Below, in pieces: positions 8,264 through 14,984 of a stretch of 26,063 bases of DNA. The position numbers and the translations under genes were made by a program. The notes under the pieces were generated by a model. That model was not told the origin of the DNA and did no database searches. It saw nothing but the letters and a program-made list of their open reading frames with translations. The stretch spans positions 1 to 26,063 of the forward strand of contig CALBGF010000250.1 of NCBI GenBank assembly GCA_937893635.1, written 5' to 3'. Each line of letters starts with the position of its first letter. Within the stretch, counting starts at the first letter, position 1. The stretch is from an uncultured Mollicutes bacterium (lineage in GTDB: Bacteria > Bacillota_I > Bacilli_A > RFN20 > CAG-826).

Positions 8264-9258
8264 TGATTGATATATCTGGATGGAAAGAATTTGTTATAAA
8301 AGATATTTTTCAGTGCAGTACAACAAAGGCTGTTAAAACTGATGAAATAACAGATGGAAGTGTTGCTTATATTACAAGAAGTGCTTTAAATAATGGATGT
8401 TCTGGTTTTATCGAAGAACTGCCAAAAAAGATGGAAACTGGTAACTGTATCACAATTGGTGCCGAAGGACTATATGCCTTTTATCAAGATTCAATTTTTT
8501 TGCCAGGAGTTAAGGTTTATACTCTTAGACATGAAAAACTCAATCAAAATATTGGTCTATTTATTTGTACGTTATTAAATGCTAGTGTTTTTAAATATTC
8601 TTATGGTAGAGCTAGAATATTAGAAAAAATAATGGAAGAGACATTGCCTTTACCAGTTGATTCCGAAGGCAATCCTAATTGGGCTTTTATGGATGAATTT
8701 ATTGAAAAATTACAATCGAGAGAGAGAGAGAGTAGTTCATCTATTAAAAATTCAATAACCACAAAAAATAATAACCACTCATTCTTAAATACTAATGATT
8801 GGGTTGAATTTTCGTTAAGTGAGTTATTTGAAATTAGTGGTTCTAAAACAACACCCATAGAGGAACTTGAAGGATATGGTATTGGTAAATACCCTTATAT
8901 TACAACGAAAGCAACTAATAATGGTGCTGATGGTTTTTTTGATTACCAATCAGAAAAAGGAAATTGTTTGGTAATAGATTCTGCAGTTTTAGGTTATTGT
9001 ACATACCAAGAGTTGTCATTTTCTGCAAGTGATCATGTTGAAATTCTTAGGCCGAAATTTGTTATGAATCAATATATTGCAATGTTTTTAGTTACATTAA
9101 TAAATCAAGATACTTATAGATATTCTTATGGTCGTAAAAGAAGTCAAAAACAAATTAGGCGGGATGTTATAAAATTACCTATTGATGAAAACGGAAAACC
9201 AAATTGGTCTTTAATGGAAAAATATATAAAGTCATTACCATACGCAGATAGAATTTAG
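8260..9258 (+). CDS. BcgI-like specificity subunit (B/S subunit) with two target-recognition domains
   Basis: This 332-residue protein should give the R-M complex its DNA specificity. It has two target-recognition domains of the same design, about 8-150 and 180-328. Each starts with W-x-EF and an ITR- or ITT-type strand. Each ends with YSYGR, then LP-[VI]-D-x-x-G-x-P-N-W and a helix. The two ends are alike at DNA level too (ATATTCTTATGGT occurs in both). The linker, 153-178, is encoded partly by a (GA)7 microsatellite. ATG 8260 overlaps the upstream TGA (ATGA), with CGGAGG 6 bases before it, so the genes are translationally coupled. The length is close to BcgI-B. The DNA sequence recognised cannot be predicted. 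Confidence 0.82.
   Translation: MMIDISGWKEFVIKDIFQCSTTKAVKTDEITDGSVAYITRSALNNGCSGFIEELPKKMETGNCITIGAEGLYAFYQDSIFLPGVKVYTLRHEKLNQNIGLFICTLLNASVFKYSYGRARILEKIMEETLPLPVDSEGNPNWAFMDEFIEKLQSRERESSSSIKNSITTKNNNHSFLNTNDWVEFSLSELFEISGSKTTPIEELEGYGIGKYPYITTKATNNGADGFFDYQSEKGNCLVIDSAVLGYCTYQELSFSASDHVEILRPKFVMNQYIAMFLVTLINQDTYRYSYGRKRSQKQIRRDVIKLPIDENGKPNWSLMEKYIKSLPYADRI
8718..8732 (+). repeat. GA dinucleotide microsatellite inside the specificity gene
   Basis: Fifteen bases of uninterrupted GA encode Arg-Glu-Arg-Glu (154-157) in the linker between the two recognition domains. Losing one unit brings TAG into frame directly after the tract. Gaining one unit gives a stop about nine codons later. Either slip leaves only the first recognition domain; a three-unit change restores the frame. 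Confidence 0.9.
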
Positions 9259-9305
9259 TGTTAACTTAATATCAAATGTGCATTCTTTAAGCTAATATCA
9301 GGTAT

Positions 9306-9324
9306 AATTGAAAAATCCAGATAT
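9306..9324 (-). repeat. Right copy of inverted repeat bracketing the R-M genes
   Basis: AATTGAAAAATCCA (9306-9319) is the exact reverse complement of 6212-6225, and the match extends to 9324 with two mismatches. It lies 47 bases after the stop of the specificity gene, in a 208-base gap that otherwise holds only a TATAAT-like box (9304-9309) and the terminator at its right end. Confidence 0.55.
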
Positions 9325-9420
9325 GTTTACTCAAAATTTTGTTAAACCTTATTACTTATAGAACATTATCACGAATCACAAAATTAGTTACTCATAGATG
9401 CTATTAATTATATTTTTACA

Positions 9421-9459
9421 TATAAAAAGCTGCAAAGACCATTTTAGTTTTCGCAGCTT
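9421..9459 (-). terminator. Rho-independent terminator of the marR-ABC operon
   Basis: Just after the ABC gene stop, the - strand has AAGCTGC (9459-9453), a loop with a further short AAA/TTT pairing, GCAGCTT (9433-9427), and then a T run. The + strand version lacks a good T run, so it would serve the R-M operon poorly. Confidence 0.8.
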
Positions 9460-9466
9460 AGTTCAT

Positions 9467-12229
9467 TTATTCAGTTCTTAATGCTACAACTGGATCTTTT
9501 TTACTAGCAATTTGTGCTGGGATTAATCCTGCTATTAAAGTCATTAACATTGATATAGCAATTAATATAATCGCCCCGCCAATTGGTAAGACAGCTAAGT
9601 TAGAAATATCTGTTAATCCTTTTAGGATGATATTAGCGGGAATAATAATTAATGAAGTAACAATTATACCAATCGCTCCTGAGAAGAAACCAATAGAGAT
9701 TGATTCTGCAGTAAATACACGTTTAATATCACGTTTTGATGCTCCAATTGCGCGTAATATACCAATTTCTTTTATTCTCTCTAATACTGAGATATAAGTT
9801 ATAACACCAATCATAATTGAAGATACCACTAGTGAAATAGAAACAAATACAATTAATACAATGGAAATAATATCAATAATCATTGAAACACTAGACATAA
9901 TCAAACCGACATAGTCAGTGTAATTTAAGACATTTTCATCATTGCCTAACGCAATTTTTGAATCTTCATTATACTTTTCAATCATTTTAACAATTGCTTC
10001 TTTATTAGCAAAATCATAAGCGTATAAATCAATTCTTGATGGTGAAGATAAATCACATACACCTAATGTTTTTAAATTCTTTTCATAAGATTCTTTATCA
10101 TAATAATCATCAAGTTTAGTTTTAAGCATTCCTGTAACTAATATTTCAACTAGTTGATCATTATATTTTGAATCTGTTTTACCTAGAACATACATATTAT
10201 ATAATTCATCTGCAAGTGTTTTTGCGTCTTGGTAGTTATCACAAATACTATTACTTATGAGATAAGCAATTAAGAATACCTTTACACTGCTTTCATCATT
10301 ATTATCAAATTGTTCTAATAAATTATCACCTAATCCATCATATATGTAATTAGCATAGATATTTTTACTAGTTTCATCATCAATAATACTTTCTAAATAA
10401 TTAATAACATCTGCTTTATTATATTCTTTATTGGTGAATTCATTACCAGTAAAGACATTAATAGTTGGATTAGCCTTTTGATACTTAACTACTTCTGAAT
10501 CATTAATACGTTCAATCATATTAGTAATTAAACTAGAGCGATAAGCAACTGTACCCGATATTGCTTTTCCTACTGATTCTTTTTTAGGCTTAATAATTCC
10601 ACTGACCTTTAAATTAATAACGCGTTTATTGTTATTAAATACTGTTTCTAAATATTCTTTATCATTACGCATATTATCAGCTTTATTGCCATTCATTTTG
10701 TAATAGTCAGAATTAGGAAACATAACATAGCCAGTATTCATAATAGTTTCATAACTTATTTTAATTGATGGGGCATTAGGATTACGAACTAATTCTTGAT
10801 ATTGTTCGTCAGTGATTAAACCAAGTGTATAAAGTGTCATATCAGTGATTTCATTATTTTCATCTAATACAATAGCAATTTCATCATATTTAGTTGGTAA
10901 TGCACCTTCAACAATATCATATTGTTTTTTAATTAAATCATCATTATCAATCATTTGTGACCATGTTTCCATTGAAGAATACATAACGTTACTTGATGAA
11001 CCCATTGGATCTATTGATAGTGTTTTATCATGATTATCACTTTTATACATTTGAATATCTAAATTGTAATAATATTTGATATTTGTATTGCTAATAGTTT
11101 CAGAAACTGTCGTATCAGTTTCTAGGTATTCTTTAAATGCTTTTAAATTATTAACACGAATTGAATCTTGCATTGCTGCACGTAATTTTGACATTATGTT
11201 ATTAGAATAAATAGCATCAAATTCATGATCAGGATCTTCATCTACTTTAGTAAACATTTCAATCAAACTGGTCATATCATTTGTTTGAGATGTTATTGAA
11301 ATCGGATAAGATGATAATGTTTCTTCTTGAACACGATCAATATAAGCTTGGAAACCGCTAGACATTGATAATATTGCCGCAATTCCAATAATGCCTATTG
11401 ATCCAGCGAAAGATACCAAGAATGTACGTGCTTTCTTTGTTAATAAGTTTCGAACTGATAAACTTAAAGCGGTAAAGAAAGACATATGTGGTCTTTTGCC
11501 TTGAGGTTTCTTTTCTTTAATTGGTGGCATTCTTGTTAATGGATTACTATCCGACTTAACTTTACCATCAAATAATTCAATTGTTCTTGTAGCGTATAAT
11601 TTAGCTAATTCTGGATTATGGGTAACCATAATGATTAGTTTATTTTGAGAAATTTCTTTTAATAAGTCCATTACTTGTACACTAGTCGCGGAATCAAGCG
11701 CACCAGTTGGTTCATCCGCTAAAATGATTTCTGGATCATTTACTAAAGCACGAGCAATAGCCACTCTTTGCATTTGTCCGCCACTTAATTGATTCGGCTT
11801 AGAATAAATTTTATCTTTTAAACCTACTTTAGTTAAGGCTTCTATTGCTTTTTTCTTACGTTCTTCTTTGCTTACTCCGGATAATGTTAACGCTAATTCA
11901 ACATTGGCTAATATACTTAAATGTGGAATAAGATTATAAGATTGGAAAACAAAACCAATTGAATGGTTACGATAATTATCCCAATCACGGTCTTTAAATT
12001 CTTTTGTTGATTTATTATTGATTTTTAAATCACCACTTGTATATTTATCAAGTCCACCAATAATATTAAGTAAAGTTGTTTTACCACATCCTGATTGTCC
12101 TAAAATAGCAACAAATTCATGCTTGCGAAAATTAATTGAAACATCTTTTAAAGCTTGAACTACTTGATATGTTGGTGTTCCTTTTTTTCCAATATAATAT
12201 TCTTTAGAAATGTTTTGTAATGATAACAT
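9467..12229 (-). CDS. MacB/FtsX-type ABC transporter, ATPase fused to permease
   Basis: This 920-residue fusion carries an ABC ATPase of the LolD/MacB group: Walker A GQSGCGKT (44-51), Q-loop Gln96, signature LSGGQ (148-152), Walker B IILADEP (168-174) and His204. The FtsX-like permease has one membrane span near 275-300, a large outside domain of about 470 residues, and three spans near 781-812, 842-863 and 882-904. ERIKEIGILRAIGASKRDI is the typical cytoplasmic coupling segment. MacB-type proteins act as mechanotransmitters, exporting peptides, drugs or lipoproteins rather than importing. The outside domain is about twice the E. coli MacB size, which points to a special partner or substrate. 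The binding site AGGAGGG overlaps the stop of the MarR gene, so MarR very likely controls it. Substrate unknown. Confidence 0.88.
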   Translation of the reverse strand: MLSLQNISKEYYIGKKGTPTYQVVQALKDVSINFRKHEFVAILGQSGCGKTTLLNIIGGLDKYTSGDLKINNKSTKEFKDRDWDNYRNHSIGFVFQSYNLIPHLSILANVELALTLSGVSKEERKKKAIEALTKVGLKDKIYSKPNQLSGGQMQRVAIARALVNDPEIILADEPTGALDSATSVQVMDLLKEISQNKLIIMVTHNPELAKLYATRTIELFDGKVKSDSNPLTRMPPIKEKKPQGKRPHMSFFTALSLSVRNLLTKKARTFLVSFAGSIGIIGIAAILSMSSGFQAYIDRVQEETLSSYPISITSQTNDMTSLIEMFTKVDEDPDHEFDAIYSNNIMSKLRAAMQDSIRVNNLKAFKEYLETDTTVSETISNTNIKYYYNLDIQMYKSDNHDKTLSIDPMGSSSNVMYSSMETWSQMIDNDDLIKKQYDIVEGALPTKYDEIAIVLDENNEITDMTLYTLGLITDEQYQELVRNPNAPSIKISYETIMNTGYVMFPNSDYYKMNGNKADNMRNDKEYLETVFNNNKRVINLKVSGIIKPKKESVGKAISGTVAYRSSLITNMIERINDSEVVKYQKANPTINVFTGNEFTNKEYNKADVINYLESIIDDETSKNIYANYIYDGLGDNLLEQFDNNDESSVKVFLIAYLISNSICDNYQDAKTLADELYNMYVLGKTDSKYNDQLVEILVTGMLKTKLDDYYDKESYEKNLKTLGVCDLSSPSRIDLYAYDFANKEAIVKMIEKYNEDSKIALGNDENVLNYTDYVGLIMSSVSMIIDIISIVLIVFVSISLVVSSIMIGVITYISVLERIKEIGILRAIGASKRDIKRVFTAESISIGFFSGAIGIIVTSLIIIPANIILKGLTDISNLAVLPIGGAIILIAISMLMTLIAGLIPAQIASKKDPVVALRTE

Positions 12230-12239
12230 ATTATCCCTC

Positions 12240-12656
12240 CTACTCTTTTATGGCTTGCGTAATTTTTTTAGATATACGCATAAATTCTTTAATATCTTCT
12301 ATTCCAACTTTTTCTATAACTCTATTTGCTCTTTTTAATGACTCATTTCGCATTTTTTCAATTTCTTTTCTTCCGTTACTAGTTAAACGAATTGTCGTAA
12401 ATCTTCCGTCATCCTTTGAGTCACTTTTTTTAATCAAATCTTTTGCTTCCATTTTCTTTAATAAAACTGCAACTCGAGCACTAGATAAACCAGATTCAAG
12501 GCAAATATCTTTGGAATAGCATTCTTCATTATGACTAGATAAATAATTTAAAACAAAGCATATACCACAAGCATTTTTATCTAAAATTTTAAAGAAATCT
12601 TTCGGATATGTTTCTTTAAATTCTTGAATAATTTTTATCACTTCTTGCTCATTCAT
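12240..12656 (-). CDS. MarR-family transcriptional regulator
   Basis: This 138-residue protein has a winged helix-turn-helix: DICLESGLSSARVAVLLKK (50-68), then a wing with DGRFTTIRLT, and helices at both ends for dimerisation. MarR proteins are dimeric repressors released by ligands or oxidation. Four cysteines (30, 33, 46, 52) cluster just before and within the DNA-binding region, with a C-x-x-C pair at 30-33, so redox or metal sensing is possible. The gene is first in an operon with the ABC transporter. The upstream region holds a matching palindrome over its own promoter, which suggests autorepression. AAAGGAG lies before the ATG at 12656. Confidence 0.88.
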   Translation of the reverse strand: MNEQEVIKIIQEFKETYPKDFFKILDKNACGICFVLNYLSSHNEECYSKDICLESGLSSARVAVLLKKMEAKDLIKKSDSKDDGRFTTIRLTSNGRKEIEKMRNESLKRANRVIEKVGIEDIKEFMRISKKITQAIKE

Positions 12657-12678
12657 CGTATCACTCCTTTAAACTACC

Positions 12679-12722
12679 TAACTAGGTTAGTTAATTTTAT
12701 AATTTATGCTAATTATTTGCAA
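12679..12722 (-). promoter_or_regulatory. Promoter and probable MarR operator
   Basis: On the - strand, TTGCAA (12722-12717) and TATAAA (12701-12696) make a promoter with a 15-base spacer. Right after the -10 lies TAACTA-ACC-TAGTTA (12693-12679), an inverted repeat with perfect 6-base arms. A MarR dimer bound there would cover the transcription start. Confidence 0.6.
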
Positions 12723-12738
12723 TATATTTACATAAATT

Positions 12739-12768
12739 TCAAAATAAAAGAGGTTTCATTGAACCTCT
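12739..12768 (-). terminator. Rho-independent terminator after the DUF308-type gene
   Basis: Directly after the stop codon, AGAGGTT (12768-12762) and AACCTCT (12755-12749) form a stem with a 6-base loop, followed on the - strand by TTTTATTTT. It separates this transcript from the marR promoter. Confidence 0.85.
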
Positions 12769-12769
12769 C

Positions 12770-13306
12770 TTACTTCTTATCGCTAAAATCATAATCAATA
12801 TGTTTGTCATTATGAGACTTTTTATCAAACTTACAAATATAAATAATATCGCTAATGGCAGCAAGTATAACTAATGCACCTATTACAATAAGAATTATTT
12901 TCATAACTTCATTAGCAATATTAACTGAAATCGGTAAGAACACTAGGAATAATATGCCAACCACTATTTTAATAATATCATCTTGAACCATTGGAAGTTT
13001 GTAATAATATATTTTAAGTAATGGAAGAATTATTAAATAAACTGCAATGATGATGTTCATTACTTTGCCTGGAAAAGCAATCATACATACACCTAAGATA
13101 ATACCAACCACTGAAGCGATAATATTTGCAGTCGGATTGTCATATTTATTAAATAAATTTACGGTATTAATAACAACTGTTATAGCACCAAAGATAATAA
13201 GTATCCAATTTAATAATTCAGATAATGGTACAAGACACGCTAGTAAAATGATACCTATACCCACTAATACACCGACAATTGCATTTGTTAATGTCATTTT
13301 TTTCAT
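12770..13306 (-). CDS. Small multi-span membrane protein, DUF308/HdeD-like
   Basis: This 178-residue, very hydrophobic protein has about six membrane spans in three hairpins separated by short polar turns (such as NLFNKYDNP), and a charged C-terminal tail (KFDKKSHNDKH...). The layout resembles the DUF308/HdeD family, whose role is mostly unknown; E. coli HdeD is linked to acid resistance. No catalytic motif is visible. The ATG at 13306 is chosen because GGAG (13320-13317) is 10 bases from it but only 1 base from the GTG at 13315. It starts 21 bases after the lipoprotein stop, so the two genes are probably co-transcribed. Confidence 0.6.
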   Translation of the reverse strand: MKKMTLTNAIVGVLVGIGIILLACLVPLSELLNWILIIFGAITVVINTVNLFNKYDNPTANIIASVVGIILGVCMIAFPGKVMNIIIAVYLIILPLLKIYYYKLPMVQDDIIKIVVGILFLVFLPISVNIANEVMKIILIVIGALVILAAISDIIYICKFDKKSHNDKHIDYDFSDKK

Positions 13307-13326
13307 AATAATCACACTCCATTTTT

Positions 13327-14157
13327 TTAATCTTCATATGCATAAGGAAATCCTGTTAATGTAATTCCTAATACAGCAAAATTATAACACTGACTAGATT
13401 TATATGGTGAGTTTGTATTTAAAATTTCTAAATAAGATACACCAACACCATTTAAATATATTGTTAAATCGTGATTTTTCATACCCATATCAAAGTTATC
13501 TCTATAATATGTTCGAAGTAATTTACCTTGATCATTGTATGCATTAATAGTAAAAACCGGTTTATCTTTATCAACCTTTTTATTATTATCTTTCATTGTG
13601 CCAATATGAATATTTAATTCTAGTTTTAACCAATTATCTTCAAACATATGTGTTTGAAGTCCAAAATATGTAGTAGAATTTTTATTAGTGGACATTTTCA
13701 TTCCACCGCCAACCGTTTCGCTATAAAAATTAACTGAATTTATTCCAACAACATTTCTTCCATAAATCATATTTAATAAAGGCGATACACTATCTTTATC
13801 CATTGTTGATAATTTAGTTCTATTATTCATATCACCAATTGTAAATTTATTATTAATATTATCTGGAATTGGATAAATTGAATCTCCCATATTTTCTGAA
13901 CTACTATTACTTGTAGAAGGCTTGCTACTAGGAGAAACACTGCTACTCGTTGATGGTTTTGTACTGGTAGATGGCTTTGTGCTAGTTGATTCACTAATGC
14001 TAGCAGATGGTTTATTATCACTAATAGATGTATTATCGCTAGTGGAAATTACATCTTCATTACTAGCGGAAGAACTATTTGATAAAGGTAAACTTGATCC
14101 AGTTTCACAGCCAACTAAAAGCAAAATAAACATCATTAATCCGATTTGCTTTTTCAT
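13327..14157 (-). CDS. Putative surface lipoprotein with Ser/Thr-rich stalk
   Basis: This 276-residue protein starts with a short basic, hydrophobic signal and the lipobox LVGC (Cys17), so it should be lipid-anchored outside the cell. Residues 21-95 are a low-complexity stalk rich in Ser, Thr, Pro and Lys with repeated KPSTS units, suited to crossing the cell wall. Residues ~97-276 form a compact domain rich in Asn, Tyr and aromatic beta-strand patterns, which may be a beta-sandwich. I do not recognise its family, so ligand and function are unknown. AGGCGGTGA precedes the ATG. It lies upstream of, and probably in one operon with, the DUF308-type membrane protein. Confidence 0.7.
   Translation of the reverse strand: MKKQIGLMMFILLLVGCETGSSLPLSNSSSASNEDVISTSDNTSISDNKPSASISESTSTKPSTSTKPSTSSSVSPSSKPSTSNSSSENMGDSIYPIPDNINNKFTIGDMNNRTKLSTMDKDSVSPLLNMIYGRNVVGINSVNFYSETVGGGMKMSTNKNSTTYFGLQTHMFEDNWLKLELNIHIGTMKDNNKKVDKDKPVFTINAYNDQGKLLRTYYRDNFDMGMKNHDLTIYLNGVGVSYLEILNTNSPYKSSQCYNFAVLGITLTGFPYAYED
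13946..14017 (-). repeat. Degenerate 18-base tandem repeats coding the lipoprotein stalk
   Basis: Four adjacent 18-base units (13946-13963, 13964-13981, 13982-13999, 14000-14017) share a C-T-[CGA]-G-[TC]-[TA]-GAT core. They encode six-residue Ser/Thr/Lys/Pro units. Because a unit is six codons, gain or loss changes stalk length without breaking the frame. Confidence 0.6.
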
Positions 14158-14190
14158 AAAATCACCGCCTAAAATTTAAACATCGCTTAT

Positions 14191-14196
14191 ATTATA
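14191..14196 (-). promoter_or_regulatory. -10 box of the lipoprotein promoter
   Basis: A perfect TATAAT reads on the - strand 34 bases before the lipoprotein start. No good -35 hexamer is visible at 16-18 bases, so the assignment is tentative. Confidence 0.4.
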
Positions 14197-14227
14197 ATCC
14201 AAATTTTATTATTAACACACTTAATAT

Positions 14228-14566
14228 TTATTTATTCGCTTCAGCCTTTTTTATAGTATCATTATTTACAATACCTACTACATCATCAACTGGTAAAGTA
14301 AAGGCAATACCTTGTCCTGGAGTTTCTAAACCTACATTTTGATATAAAGCATGTAATAAATCTGCTTTTAAATCACGAGGAATTAAGATCATAACAATTT
14401 CTTTTTCCGGATGAATCGTAATATTAAAAATACTTTCTGATTCTTTATTTGCGGTTCCACGTGCTCTTAAAATAGTTCCACCACGTGCACCAATCTTTTT
14501 AGCTACGTCCATAACTACTTCAGAAAAGCCATTATTAACAATACAAAATACTACTTCGTAATCCAT
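14228..14566 (-). CDS. PII-like regulatory protein (second copy)
   Basis: This 112-residue protein has the beta-alpha-beta twice-repeated pattern of the PII (GlnB-like) superfamily: VVFCIVNNGFSEVVMDVAK, then GARGGTILRARGT, a short loop, ITIHPEKEIVMILIP, and GQGIAFTLPVDDVVGI. PII proteins form trimers that bind ATP, ADP or 2-oxoglutarate-type ligands and control transporters or enzymes by contact. The start abuts the stop of the first PII-like gene, with AGGAGGAAAA as binding site. Placement directly after a DUF1538 membrane protein suggests it gates that protein. The canonical uridylylated T-loop tyrosine is not evident, so it is not a classical GlnB or GlnK. Confidence 0.75.
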   Translation of the reverse strand: MDYEVVFCIVNNGFSEVVMDVAKKIGARGGTILRARGTANKESESIFNITIHPEKEIVMILIPRDLKADLLHALYQNVGLETPGQGIAFTLPVDDVVGIVNNDTIKKAEANK

Positions 14567-14974
14567 TTATTTTTCCTCCTTCACAATTAATGGGCGATTA
14601 TTTGCTAAAAATTGATAGATAGCAACACCAATCACACTATTTAATGAAACACTATAAGCAATGCCTTTTCCATCACGGATAGTGGCAAATTTTTCTTCTA
14701 GAGTTTCTAAAATTTTCTTAATATTTTCATCTTTCACAATAGAGAATATCACTGCTTTTTCAGCATCCGCTAAACCAAGCATATTAAGCATTTCCGAATT
14801 AGCGGTTCCTCTTCCATAAGTTACTAGTTGCATATTTACTTCAAAATCTTGTAATAAATCAACATAATAATCAGCTTTCTTTCGATTAACTACAGTAATT
14901 AATAATTTTAATTTTTTAGGAGCGATATTTTTTGTTTTATTATTTTCTACTTTATTCTTAAGTTCTTTTTTCAT
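14567..14974 (-). CDS. PII-like regulatory protein (first copy)
   Basis: This 135-residue protein has a lysine-rich N-terminal extension (about 25 residues, MKKELKNKV...). A PII-like core follows: KLLITVVNRKKADYYVDLL, then VTYGRGTA, AVIFSIVKDENIKKILETL and GKGIAYSVSLNSVIGV. It is related to the next gene but diverged, so two unlike subunits, or a mixed trimer, are possible. The start is ATG 14974 because AGGAGGG (14986-14980) lies 5 bases upstream; upstream in-frame ATGs fall inside the DUF1538 gene without such a site. The binding site overlaps the DUF1538 stop codon, so the three genes are translationally coupled. Confidence 0.72.
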   Translation of the reverse strand: MKKELKNKVENNKTKNIAPKKLKLLITVVNRKKADYYVDLLQDFEVNMQLVTYGRGTANSEMLNMLGLADAEKAVIFSIVKDENIKKILETLEEKFATIRDGKGIAYSVSLNSVIGVAIYQFLANNRPLIVKEEK

Positions 14975-14984
14975 AATATCCCTC

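Noticed and set aside
6248..9258. Type I R-M system with a missing hsdR
   Set aside because: The first subunit already carries its own D-ExK nuclease, so no separate HsdR is needed; BcgI type fits better.
5397..9267. GTTAACTT occurs at 5397-5404 and 9260-9267, bracketing the recombinase and R-M genes as a direct repeat
   Set aside because: Eight mostly A+T bases are expected by chance in gaps of this size, and flanking bases do not match. It is not enough to call an insertion duplication.
9304..9459. Small + strand RNA between the specificity gene and the terminator (TATAAT at 9304-9309)
   Set aside because: No -35 hexamer at a proper distance, and the + strand side of the hairpin lacks a T tract.
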